A DNA stretch of 60,126 nt from Phenylobacterium sp. CCH9-H3 (GTDB taxonomy: Bacteria > Pseudomonadota > Alphaproteobacteria > Caulobacterales > Caulobacteraceae), in contig NZ_LSJI01000077.1 of assembly GCF_001557235.1 (NCBI RefSeq), positions 1 through 60,126 of the forward strand, in the 5' to 3' direction. This document shows positions 1 through 7,494 of the stretch, in pieces. The position numbers and the translations under genes are program-made. Position 1 is the first letter of the stretch. The number at the start of each line of letters is the position of its first letter. The notes under the pieces were generated by a model. The model searched no databases and was not told the DNA's origin. It worked only from the letters and a program-made list of their open reading frames with translations.

Positions 1-1509
1 CAAGCCCGCGGCGGCAGCCTTGGCAGCGGGCTTGGCCGCCGTTTTCGGAGCCGCCTTCGCCGCCGCGGGCTTGGGCGCCGGCTTCGCAGCGGCCTTCGCG
101 GCCGGCTTGGCAGGCGTCTTTGCGGCAGGCTTCGGCGCCGCGGCCTTAGGGGCGGCCTTCACCGCGGCCGGCTTGGCGACGGCCTTGGGCGCGGCGGCCT
201 TCTTCGGCGCAGCCGCCTTCGCGGCGGCGGGCTTTGCAGGAGCAGGCTTGGCGACCGCCGGCTTGGCGGCGGCCTTCGCAGGCGCGGCCTTCTTGGCCGC
301 AGCGGGCTTCGCGGCCGGCTTGGGCGCCGCAGCCTTTGCGGCGGCGGGCTTCGCGGTGGCCGCCTTGGGCGCGGCAGCCTTCTTCGCGGCCGGCTTCTTG
401 GTCGCCGCAGGCTTGGCCGGGGGCTTGGCGGCCGCTGCAGGCGCCGGGGCGGGCGCCGGAGCCGGCGTCGGCGCGGGCGCGGGCTTCGGCGCTTCCGCGA
501 CCGGCGACGGGGCAGGCGCGGCGGCGGGGGCCGGCGCGGGCTTCGGGGCTTCGGCGGGCTTCGGCGCGGCCTTGCCGGTGAGCGCGTCGAACACTCGCAA
601 GAAGATGTTACGCATGTCGTCCGTCTCCATGAGGATTTCGTGGTAGGCGCCGGGTACGGTGATGAGGCGCCCCTGGGGGAGGTTGCGGGCCGCAGCGGCC
701 TGCGCGGAATTGTCGACGAGGCGGTCCTCGCCGGCGGAAACGATCTCCACCGGCACGGTGACGCCGCGCAGCCGTTCGGGACGGCTGAGGAAGGCGGTGG
801 CCTTGAGCGCGAAGTCGAGCCAGCCGTAGGTCGGGCTGCCGAGGGCCAGGTCCGGATTGGCGCGGACCTGGGCCCGGTGCCGGGCGAACCGGCGCGCATC
901 GTGGGTCAGGACGTTGCCGTCGAACGTGTCGTCGAACGGCTTGCCGGCCTGGCCCAGGGTGTACTTGCCCGCGCGGCCGAGCGTCAGGTTCAGCCAGGTC
1001 AGGACACCGGCCACGGCCGGCGAGACCTTGCCGAACTGAAGGCCCAGCATCGGCGCCGACAGGCAGGCCCCGGCGAAACGCCGCTCGCCGTTGGCCATGG
1101 CCAGCAGCGTCAGGCATCCGCCCATCGAGTGCCCCACCGCGATCCACGGCTTGGGCAACCGCGCCTCATAGGCGCCCAGCAGGCGGCGGAAATCCTCGAG
1201 GAACGACCTGTAGCCACGGGCGTGGCCCTTCAGCCGGTCGGGCAACTCGCGCGCCGACAGTCCCTGCCCGCGCCAGTCGTGCGCCAGCACCACGAAGCCG
1301 CGATCCATGAAGTCGCGGATGGTCTCGAAGTACTTTTCGATCGGCTCGGTGCGGCCGCCGGACAGGACGACGGAGCCGCGAGCCCGCCCCGGCGGCGTGA
1401 ACAGCGCGGCGCGCAGCTTGGCCCCACCGGCGCCCACGTACCAGTCGGCCTCCGCTCCAGGCGGGATCGGATCTTCCGGCGTGTCGACGAGAGGGGCGGA
1501 TTCGAACAT
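1..1509 (-). CDS. Alpha/beta hydrolase with long Ala/Lys/Pro-rich C-terminal tail (partial)
   Basis: The gene starts at ATG 1509 and stays open to the left window edge, giving 503 codons with no stop. Residues 1-310 form an alpha/beta hydrolase of the monoacylglycerol lipase/lysophospholipase type. The nucleophile motif GHSMGG is at 126-131 (Ser128), the likely acid is Asp262 in AGEDR and the likely base is His290 in GAYHE. From about residue 313 the protein becomes a low-complexity tail of AAKPA, KKAAAP and PAPAP units running at least 190 residues, resembling histone H1 or AlgP tails. It begins 8 nt after the SCP2-like gene upstream, so the two are probably one operon. The substrate is unknown. 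The tail may bind polyanions, but that is inference. Confidence 0.85.
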   Translation of the reverse strand, partial: MFESAPLVDTPEDPIPPGAEADWYVGAGGAKLRAALFTPPGRARGSVVLSGGRTEPIEKYFETIRDFMDRGFVVLAHDWRGQGLSARELPDRLKGHARGYRSFLEDFRRLLGAYEARLPKPWIAVGHSMGGCLTLLAMANGERRFAGACLSAPMLGLQFGKVSPAVAGVLTWLNLTLGRAGKYTLGQAGKPFDDTFDGNVLTHDARRFARHRAQVRANPDLALGSPTYGWLDFALKATAFLSRPERLRGVTVPVEIVSAGEDRLVDNSAQAAAARNLPQGRLITVPGAYHEILMETDDMRNIFLRVFDALTGKAAPKPAEAPKPAPAPAAAPAPSPVAEAPKPAPAPTPAPAPAPAPAAAAKPPAKPAATKKPAAKKAAAPKAATAKPAAAKAAAPKPAAKPAAAKKAAPAKAAAKPAVAKPAPAKPAAAKAAAPKKAAAPKAVAKPAAVKAAPKAAAPKPAAKTPAKPAAKAAAKPAPKPAAAKAAPKTAAKPAAKAAAAGL

Positions 1510-1517
1510 GGCGCCGC

Positions 1518-1826
1518 CTAGACCGCCTTCTCGAACAAAGCCTTGACCTTGGGCATCAGGCCCATGGCCACGCCCATGTCGGAGAGCTTCAGCCGGCCGG
1601 TCATCACTGCGCGCATGGGATCCAGTTCGCCCTTGCCCAGCTTAACAAGGTCCGAACGGCTGACGGACACCGTCAGGTCCGCCGGCCGGTCCTCATTGGT
1701 CACGGCGGCGCCGTCGACGTGGATCACGCCCTCGCCCCTGAGGTCGAGCTTCACGGTCCGGCCAAGGGCGTCCCCCGCCCCCGCGGCGCGGCGGATCCGG
1801 TCGGTGAGCTCCTCCAACGTCGCCAT
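1518..1826 (-). CDS. SCP2 sterol-binding domain protein
   Basis: A 102-residue protein made of a single SCP2-like domain, the fold that makes a hydrophobic tunnel for acyl chains or sterol-like lipids. Recognisable features are the alternating beta region around VTVSVSRSDL-like residues and the C-terminal part with GRLKLSDMGVAMGL. There is no signal peptide, so it should be cytoplasmic. It ends 8 nt before the alpha/beta hydrolase start, and pairing with a lipase-like enzyme suggests lipid handling. The 142 nt upstream of it, to the next gene, holds nothing I can recognise. Confidence 0.8.
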   Translation of the reverse strand: MATLEELTDRIRRAAGAGDALGRTVKLDLRGEGVIHVDGAAVTNEDRPADLTVSVSRSDLVKLGKGELDPMRAVMTGRLKLSDMGVAMGLMPKVKALFEKAV

Positions 1827-1968
1827 GCCCCAGATTATCTTTCGTGAATCAGGGCGAGCTTCGCCGCAGGCGTCGGTTGTGTAAACTGCTCCTGACGCGC
1901 GCGAGCCTCTAGACGTTAGAATGTAAAGGAAGCGTGCGCCCGTCGGAGAGGCTCGCGCAGGGCCGGCG

Positions 1969-2826
1969 TCAGGCCGGCTTGACGAACTTCAGCGTCATCC
2001 GGTCGCTTTCCCCGATGGCGTCGTACCGGGCCCGATCGAATTTCGGATCGAACGCCTCCCCTCGCGGCGACGACCGGCGGACGGGCGGCAGGGTCCAGAC
2101 GCCGAAGGGATGGTCTCGCGTGTCGTTGGGGTTGGCGTTGATCTCGCTTGTCCCCGCCAGCCGGAAGCCCGCCTCCTGGCCCAGCTTGATCGCATAGGCC
2201 TGGTCCACGTAGCCGCTGTCGGCCAGCAGATCGGGGACGCCGCCCGGCGCGGCGCGATGTTCCTCGACGCCGAGGACGCCGCCGGGCTTGAGGGCGAGGA
2301 AGGCGTCGCGAAACGCCTTCTCGGCGATGCCGGCGGCCATCCAGTTGTGCAGGTTGCGCAGGAACAGGACCAGGTCGGCGCTCCCCGCCGGCGCCACCGG
2401 GCCGCTGGTGGGCCCGAAGGCGGTGATCTCGACCGCCCCATAGGGTTTGCGGCCGGCGGCGAACCGCGCTCGATACGCCTCCACCACCTGGGCGGCGGCG
2501 GGGTCGACGGGCTCGGAAAGTTGCATGTGCGCCGCGACGAGCTTGCCGCCGGTGGCGTTCAGGAACGGCGCCAGGATCTCGCTGTACCAGCCGGCGCCCG
2601 GCCAGAACTCCACGACCGTGTCGCCCGCCTCCAGGCCCCAGAACGCCAGGCTCTCGGCGGGGTGGCGCCAGCGGTCGCGCGCTTTGTCGGCGGCGCTGCG
2701 CCAGGATCCGGCGACCGCCGCGGCGATGGTCTTGGGCGGCGCGGCCGCTGGGGCCTTGGGGCTGCGCTGGCAACCGGCCAGGGCGATCGCGCCGGCCAGG
2801 ACCGCGCGCCGGGAGAACATGATCAT
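1969..2826 (-). CDS. Exported class I methyltransferase-fold lipoprotein
   Basis: This belongs to the 'predicted methyltransferase' group I know as COG4798. The N-terminus reads as a lipoprotein signal (FSRRAVLAGAIALAGC), with the lipobox Cys giving a membrane-anchored, extracytoplasmic protein. The methyltransferase-like motif I is VVEFWPGAGWYSEIL, and a family signature HPFGVWTLPP lies near the C-terminus. I start at ATG 2826; an in-frame GTG at 2844 and ATG 2820 are alternatives. It lies downstream of a close paralogue (2907-3740) on the same strand, so a tandem duplication is likely. The substrate is unknown, and use of SAM outside the cytoplasm would be unusual. Confidence 0.8.
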   Translation of the reverse strand: MIMFSRRAVLAGAIALAGCQRSPKAPAAAPPKTIAAAVAGSWRSAADKARDRWRHPAESLAFWGLEAGDTVVEFWPGAGWYSEILAPFLNATGGKLVAAHMQLSEPVDPAAAQVVEAYRARFAAGRKPYGAVEITAFGPTSGPVAPAGSADLVLFLRNLHNWMAAGIAEKAFRDAFLALKPGGVLGVEEHRAAPGGVPDLLADSGYVDQAYAIKLGQEAGFRLAGTSEINANPNDTRDHPFGVWTLPPVRRSSPRGEAFDPKFDRARYDAIGESDRMTLKFVKPA

Positions 2827-2906
2827 GGACGCCGCTTCACTCACGAGCGCCCCCCGGCCAACCCGCGGGCCTAGAGCTAGCGGGTCGGCCGGGCAGGGTC
2901 AAAGCC

Positions 2907-3740
2907 TCAGCCCGCCTTGACGAAGCGCAGGGTCATCCGGTCGCTTTCCCCGATGGCGTCGTACTTGGCGCCGTCGAAGGCGGGATTCGCGGGCTGGCCC
3001 GCGGGCGCGGTTCGGCGGGTGGGCGGAAGGGTCCAGACGCCGAAGGGATGGTCCTTGGTGTCCTTCGGGTTGGCGTTCACCTCGGACTTGGCGTCCAGCT
3101 TGAAGCCGGCCTTCTCGGCGGCCGCGATCACCGTGGCCGTCGCGACGTAGCCGTTGGTGACCCCCGGCAGTTCGGGCTTGGGATCGGCGCGGTGTTCCTC
3201 GACGGCCAGGACGCCGCCCGGCTTCAGCACGGCGTGGGCGTCCTTCAGCACCTTGTCGAGGCTGCCGTTCATCATCCAGTTGTGGATGTTGCGCGCGGTG
3301 ATGACCATGTCGGCCGAGGCCGGCGGACCGAGCGGGCCGGAGGTGGGCCCGAAGTTCACGTACTTGATGGGCCCGTACACGGCCGCGTCCGCATACTTGG
3401 CCTCGAAGGCGGCCCGGCCCGCCTTCGCCGCTTCGGAAAGCTGCGGATTGGCGAGATCGGCGCCGGTGGCGACATAGGTCCCGCCCGTGGCCTTGGCGTA
3501 GGGCGCCAGGATTTCGGTCCAGTAGCCGCCCCCGGGCGAAAGCTCGATGACCGTCTGCTTCGGCTTCAGGCCCCAGAAGGTCAGCGTCTCGACCGGGTGG
3601 CGCGCGGCGTCGCGGGCCTTGTTCGCCGGCGCGCGATGGGCGGCGTCGACGGCCGCCTTCAACTGGGCGTCGGCGGCCTGGGCCGGAACGGCGGCGGAAA
3701 GGGCTAGGGCGACGGCGCAGGCCGAGGCGAGGCGGAGCAT
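2907..3740 (-). CDS. Exported class I methyltransferase-fold protein (paralogue)
   Basis: A 277-residue protein with a Sec signal peptide (MLRLASACAVALALSAAVPAQA, cleavage after AQA) followed by the same fold as the gene downstream. The motif I region is VIELSPGGGYWTEILAPY, and the C-terminal HPFGVWTLPP signature and IGESDRMTLRFVK ending match its neighbour. Unlike the neighbour it has no lipobox, so it should be soluble in the periplasm. The two genes are 80 nt apart on the same strand. The family is annotated as SAM-dependent methyltransferase by fold; activity in the periplasm is unproven. Confidence 0.82.
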   Translation of the reverse strand: MLRLASACAVALALSAAVPAQAADAQLKAAVDAAHRAPANKARDAARHPVETLTFWGLKPKQTVIELSPGGGYWTEILAPYAKATGGTYVATGADLANPQLSEAAKAGRAAFEAKYADAAVYGPIKYVNFGPTSGPLGPPASADMVITARNIHNWMMNGSLDKVLKDAHAVLKPGGVLAVEEHRADPKPELPGVTNGYVATATVIAAAEKAGFKLDAKSEVNANPKDTKDHPFGVWTLPPTRRTAPAGQPANPAFDGAKYDAIGESDRMTLRFVKAG

Positions 3741-3800
3741 GGGGGGTTCCCTCCTGGATTGAGGGGCGGAAACCTAGGCTGCGAATTCATACGCGAACAG

Positions 3801-3831
3801 CCCTTGAAGAGCGATTTTGCGGTCCCCAACT
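3801..3831 (+). promoter_or_regulatory. RpoH (sigma-32) type promoter for hsp20
   Basis: CCCTTGAA at 3801-3808 and CCCCAACT at 3824-3831 are separated by 15 nt. This fits the heat-shock sigma factor pattern CTTGAA, 13-17 nt, CCCCAT-T closely. Transcription would start near 3838, giving an untranslated leader of about 108 nt that folds as a thermometer. Confidence 0.7.
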
Positions 3832-3837
3832 CATGGC

Positions 3838-3945
3838 CTGGAGGCGCTGGATGTCCGGGCCTCCTGGACTGCAGGCGTCGCCGTTCGGGGCGCCGACAGG
3901 TCCATCAGACAACGCAACCTTGCTTTGAAAGAAGGATGTGACCGC
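3838..3945 (+). promoter_or_regulatory. ROSE-like RNA thermometer in the hsp20 leader
   Basis: The leader can form three hairpins. Hairpin one pairs GGAGGC (3840-3845) with GCCTCC (3859-3864). Hairpin two spans 3874-3894, with GGCG pairing CGCC and a GTTC loop. The last hairpin holds the ribosome site: CCTT (3918-3921) pairs AAGG (3932-3935), G3922 is left bulged, and CTT (3923-3925) pairs AAG (3929-3931). It contains UUGCU (3920-3924), the conserved core that masks the Shine-Dalgarno in ROSE elements of alphaproteobacterial small heat-shock genes. Melting would free GAAGGA, 9 nt before the ATG. Confidence 0.72.
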
Positions 3946-4401
3946 ATGCGTACGATCGATTTCTCCCCCCTGTATCGCTCCGTCGTGGGCTTCGACCGCC
4001 TGGCCGGTCTTCTCGAGACCGCCGCCGCCGACGCCGCCACGGGCTATCCCCCCTACAACATCGAGCGCACCGACGAGAACGCCTACCGCATCGACATCGC
4101 GGTGGCCGGCTTCCGTCCGGATGAGCTCAATGTCGAGGTGAAGGAAAACCTGCTCACCGTCACCGGTCGCAAGGCGGCCAACGACGAGGGCCGGAAGTAC
4201 CTGCATCGCGGCCTCGCCGAGCGCAACTTCGAGCGCCGGTTCCAGCTCGCCGACTACGTGATCGTCACCGACGCCAACCTGGCGGACGGCCTGCTGTCGA
4301 TCAGCCTGAAGCGCGAGCTGCCGGAAGCGCTGAAGCCGCGCACCGTGCAGATCACCACCGGCGAGCAGCCGACCCTGATCGAAGCCGAGAAGGCCGCTTA
4401 A
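3946..4401 (+). CDS. Small heat-shock protein, Hsp20/IbpA family
   Basis: A 151-residue alpha-crystallin-domain holdase chaperone, acting in the cytoplasm to keep unfolding proteins soluble. The opening RTIDFSPLYRSVVGFDRL is typical of the IbpA-type class A proteins of proteobacteria, and the crystallin core includes the conserved region around LLSISLKRELPE. A C-terminal I-x-I-like anchor is suggested by VQI. The start at ATG 3946 is set by the GAAGGA ribosome site and by family length; an upstream in-frame extension lies inside the thermometer and is rejected. A strong terminator follows at 4429. Expression should rise on heat shock through both RpoH and the RNA thermometer. Confidence 0.93.
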   Translation: MRTIDFSPLYRSVVGFDRLAGLLETAAADAATGYPPYNIERTDENAYRIDIAVAGFRPDELNVEVKENLLTVTGRKAANDEGRKYLHRGLAERNFERRFQLADYVIVTDANLADGLLSISLKRELPEALKPRTVQITTGEQPTLIEAEKAA

Positions 4402-4428
4402 AGCCCTCTCGACTCTCAGGACCTGACC

Positions 4429-4459
4429 AAGGCGGCGTCCTCGCGGGCGCCGCCTTTTT
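4429..4459 (+). terminator. Rho-independent terminator after hsp20
   Basis: AAGGCGGCG (4429-4437) pairs perfectly with CGCCGCCTT (4448-4456) around a 10-nt loop, followed by T residues. It separates hsp20 from the convergent pentapeptide gene. Confidence 0.8.
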
Positions 4460-5665
4460 CTATGCCGGAAGCCTGGCGCCGCGCAGATCGGCGCCGTCCA
4501 AGACGGCCCCTTCCGTCAGGGCGGTCTGCAGCCGGGCGTAACGCAGGCGCGCGCCGGCGAGGTTTGTGGCCGTCGAGCGGCCGGGCGCGATCTCCAGCGG
4601 GGTGAGATTGGCCTGGGAAAGGTCCGCACGGGTCAGGTCGGCGCCGCCCAGCCGGGCGCCCCGCAGATCGGCGCCCCGCAGGATCGCCCCGCGCAGGTCG
4701 CAACCTTCGAGGTTGGCGCCCTGGAAATGGACCCCGCTAAGGTCGAGCCCGGCGAGGTTGGCGCCCTTGGCGCTGACGGCGGTCAGCTTCAGGCCCTTCA
4801 GCTCGCCCGCGAGCGATCGCAGGTCTGCGCCGTCGAGGCGCACCGGGGCTCCCTCGCGGCCGCCCGAGCCGACCCAGGCGTCGTGGGCCCGTGCTTCTAT
4901 GGCCAGCTTTGCGGCGCGCGCCGCATCCTCGCGGCTGGGCGGGGCGGTGGCCTGGTCGAGGCTGGCGGCGCGGGTGCGGGCCGCGGCAAGCACCACGCCG
5001 GAGAGGTCGGCGCCGCCGAAGTTCGCATCCTCGAGCACCGCCCCGGAGACATCGACGCGGGCCATAAGGGCGCCGTCGAAGTTGGCGCCCTTCAGATTGG
5101 CGTCGGTCAGCTTCGCGCCCGCCAGGGAAGCGTCGGAGAAGTCGGCGTCGGCGGCGTAGAGACCGTCCAGCCGCGCGCCGTCCAGGGTGGCGCCCGACAG
5201 GTTGGCGCCATCGACCTCGCCCCCGCGATCTTCCTCCACGACGGCCGGAAAGCCGCGAGTCGGATGCGGCCGGGCGATGGAGCCGGGGCGGAAATCCGCG
5301 TCGGTCAGGTCGGCCCCGGCCAGGTTGGCGCCCGACAGGCAAGCGCCGCGCAGGTCCGCCTTGCGCAGGTTGGCGTTGCGCAGGTCCGCGCGGCGCAGGT
5401 CGCAGCCGGCCAGGATCGCCCCGTCCAGCTGGGCGCCGGCGAGCTGTGCGCCGTCGAAGACCGAGCCCGAGAAGTCGCCACCGGACAGCTTGCGGCCCTT
5501 CAGGTCGAGGCCGCTGAAGTCCACGAACGGCAGATGCGCGCGCTTGCCGCCCTTGCCAGCCAGGAAACGCGCGTGGTTGTCGAGCAGGATCGTGATCTCG
5601 CCGTCGCTGAGGCGCCTGCGCCCGGGCAGGGCGGGCTCACGGGGCTGGCCTTGGAGGCGGATCAC
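4460..5665 (-). CDS. Pentapeptide-repeat protein A
   Basis: A 401-residue protein dominated by A(D/N)LxG pentapeptide repeats, which stack into a right-handed quadrilateral beta-helix. After an N-terminal helical segment (GEITILLDNHARFLAGKGG) there is a repeat block at about residues 45-130, a second one at about 155-235, a non-repeat module containing AHDAWVGSGGREG, and a last block to the C-terminus. There is no signal peptide. It starts 9 nt after its longer paralogue and shares its layout, so the pair is an operon made by duplication. Pentapeptide proteins can mimic DNA or act as scaffolds; the role here is unknown. Confidence 0.88.
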   Translation of the reverse strand: MIRLQGQPREPALPGRRRLSDGEITILLDNHARFLAGKGGKRAHLPFVDFSGLDLKGRKLSGGDFSGSVFDGAQLAGAQLDGAILAGCDLRRADLRNANLRKADLRGACLSGANLAGADLTDADFRPGSIARPHPTRGFPAVVEEDRGGEVDGANLSGATLDGARLDGLYAADADFSDASLAGAKLTDANLKGANFDGALMARVDVSGAVLEDANFGGADLSGVVLAAARTRAASLDQATAPPSREDAARAAKLAIEARAHDAWVGSGGREGAPVRLDGADLRSLAGELKGLKLTAVSAKGANLAGLDLSGVHFQGANLEGCDLRGAILRGADLRGARLGGADLTRADLSQANLTPLEIAPGRSTATNLAGARLRYARLQTALTEGAVLDGADLRGARLPA

Positions 5666-5674
5666 GCGGCGAGC

Positions 5675-6937
5675 CTAGATCACATCTTCCAGGCCGCGCG
5701 CGCCGAACCGGATGATGCCGGTGAAGTCGGCCTGCTTCAGGAGCGCGCGGGTGAAGTTGGAACGGCTGACGTCGGCGTCCACGAATACGGCGTGGCGAAC
5801 ATCGGCGGCGGTCAGGTCGCAGTTCTTGAGCTGCGCGCCGGTGAGATTGGTCGGCAGCACCCGGTCGGCGCCCAGCAGCAGCGGGCCCATCTGAGCCTCG
5901 CGCAGGTCGGCGCCGGAGAGCTTGGCGCCCACCAGCCGCGCGCCGCGCAGATCGGCCCGGCGCAGCACCGCGTTGCGCAGGTCCGCGCCTTCCAGGTGGG
6001 CGCCCTGCAGTTGCACGCCCTCCATGTCGAGGCCGTAGAAGGTGGCGCCCTTGGCCGAAAGGGCCGTCAGGTTGTAGCCGCGGATCGACGTCAGCTTGCG
6101 CAGGTCGGCGTTGTCGAACGACGAGGGCTTGCCCTCGCCGCCGCCGCTCTCGCACCACTTCGCGTGCTCGCGGATCATGTCGTCGTAAGGCAGGTCGCTG
6201 ATGGCCCGGCCCACCGCTTCGTCGGTCAGGGCGCCGGTCATGTTCGCGTCCGAGACGTTCCAGGCGACGGTGCGGGCGCCCACCAGGATCGCGTCGCGCA
6301 GGTCGGCGCCGGCCAGGTCCGCGCCCGACAGGTCCGCGCCCGACAGGTTGGCGCCGTTCAGCGAGGCCTGCTTGAGATTGGCCCGGATCAGCTTGGCGTC
6401 CTTGAGGACCGCGTCGGTGAAGTCGGCGCGGACCGCCATGGCGCCCGACAGCCGCGAGCGCTCCAGATTGGCACCGGCCAGGATCGCGCCCTGAAGTTCG
6501 CCCTGGTTGGGCGAGCCGATCTCCAGCTTGCGGAAGCCGAACTGCCGGTCGCCGGCGGCCAGGGTGCCCTCGCGCAGGTCGGCCTCGAACAGGTCGGCCC
6601 CGGTGAGGTCGACATTGCGCATGCACGAGCCGCGCAGGTCGGCGCGCCGCAGGGAGCCCTCGCGCAGGTCGCTGCCGGTGAGGTCGGCGCAGAAGAGGGT
6701 GGCGTTATCCAGCCGCGCGCCGCGCAGCTTGCAGCCGTTCATGATCGCGCCGGTGAAGTCGGCGTCGCACAGATTGCGGCCCACGAGCTGGGTGCCGGAA
6801 AGGTCCTTGAATGCGAACACCGCGCGCGCGCCGCCGGGCTTGGAGCTCCACAGGCGGTCGTGCTTCGCGCAGATGGCGTCGACCTCCGCCTGCGTGAGGC
6901 GCGTCTGCACGAGCGATCTGGCGTTGTTGGCTGACAT
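5675..6937 (-). CDS. Pentapeptide-repeat protein B
   Basis: A 420-residue paralogue of the downstream gene with the same order of parts. It has an N-terminal helical region (EVDAICAKHDRLWSSKPGG), a repeat block to about residue 130, a break near GDRQFGFRKLEIGS, and a second block rich in GANLSGADLSGADL. The linker module HAKWCESGGGEGKP comes next, then a final block ending about 20 residues before the C-terminus. The linker shares H-x2-W-x2-SGG-x-EG-x-P with protein A. It is probably cytoplasmic. The very regular repeats make the opposite strand look open over a long stretch, which is an artefact. Confidence 0.88.
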   Translation of the reverse strand: MSANNARSLVQTRLTQAEVDAICAKHDRLWSSKPGGARAVFAFKDLSGTQLVGRNLCDADFTGAIMNGCKLRGARLDNATLFCADLTGSDLREGSLRRADLRGSCMRNVDLTGADLFEADLREGTLAAGDRQFGFRKLEIGSPNQGELQGAILAGANLERSRLSGAMAVRADFTDAVLKDAKLIRANLKQASLNGANLSGADLSGADLAGADLRDAILVGARTVAWNVSDANMTGALTDEAVGRAISDLPYDDMIREHAKWCESGGGEGKPSSFDNADLRKLTSIRGYNLTALSAKGATFYGLDMEGVQLQGAHLEGADLRNAVLRRADLRGARLVGAKLSGADLREAQMGPLLLGADRVLPTNLTGAQLKNCDLTAADVRHAVFVDADVSRSNFTRALLKQADFTGIIRFGARGLEDVI

Positions 6938-6985
6938 TCGGGTTCGCTAGCGAAAGACCATATGAACCATGTTAGCCCCCCTGGA

Positions 6986-7435
6986 TTAACGGCGACTTTC
7001 CAGGGTTTTAGCCGGGCGATACGTCGCATAGAGCGCGTCGGCCTCGGCCTCCAACAACCCCCGGTCGGTAACGATACCGGCGTTATGCAACCGCCGGCAT
7101 CCCTCCCCTCCGGCGAACACCGACGAATCGCTCGAGGCGACCACGACCCGGGCCACCTGCGCCGCCACCAGCCGTTCGCTGCAGGAGGGAGCGCCGGTCG
7201 ACCTCAGCGCGCATGGCTCCAGGGTGACATAGGCGGTGGCCCCCTTGGCCGCGGCGCCTGCTCGATCCAGGGCGACCTCTTCGGCATGGGGCCGGCCGCC
7301 CTCGCCGGTCACGCCCTCTCCCACCACCGCGCCGTCCCGAACGATCACGCAGCCGACCGACGGGTTGTCGCCCGTCCGGCCCACGCGCGTGGCCGCCAGC
7401 GCGATGGCGCGGCGCATGAAGGCTTCGTCGCTCAT
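6986..7435 (-). CDS. Stand-alone RibD-like cytidine/pyrimidine deaminase domain
   Basis: A 149-residue zinc deaminase of the CMP/RibD superfamily. HAE at 50-52 supplies the zinc His and the proton-shuttling Glu, and TLEPC (Cys75) with a second Cys (Cys85) completes the site. The N-terminal RVGRTGDNPSVGCVIV and C-terminal FAGGEGCRRLHNAGI resemble RibD, but the reductase half is absent and the usual SHHGRTPPC loop is ALRSTGAPSC. The start at ATG 7435 (MSDEAF) fits the family; a longer upstream frame is only an opening that runs into gpmA. It lies 59 nt after gpmA and may be its operon partner. The substrate may not be the riboflavin intermediate. Confidence 0.82.
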   Translation of the reverse strand: MSDEAFMRRAIALAATRVGRTGDNPSVGCVIVRDGAVVGEGVTGEGGRPHAEEVALDRAGAAAKGATAYVTLEPCALRSTGAPSCSERLVAAQVARVVVASSDSSVFAGGEGCRRLHNAGIVTDRGLLEAEADALYATYRPAKTLESRR

Positions 7436-7494
7436 GGGCGCACCATGGCCCCTCGGCGCGCCCGCCGGAAGACGGAAAGCCCGTTCAGCTCGGT

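Noticed and set aside
1..570. Tandem repeat or CRISPR-like periodicity at the left edge
   Set aside because: The periodicity comes from codons for repeated AAKPA units, with no fixed repeat-spacer structure.
20..646. Plus-strand Ala/Gly/Phe-rich open frame over the first 650 bases
   Set aside because: It is the mirror of the Ala/Lys/Pro tail of the minus-strand hydrolase; GC-rich third positions keep the opposite strand open. No ribosome site or family.
4727..6934. 735-codon plus-strand frame across the two pentapeptide genes
   Set aside because: It is an antisense echo of regular GCNGAC-type repeats; the minus strand carries clear pentapeptide repeats with proper starts.
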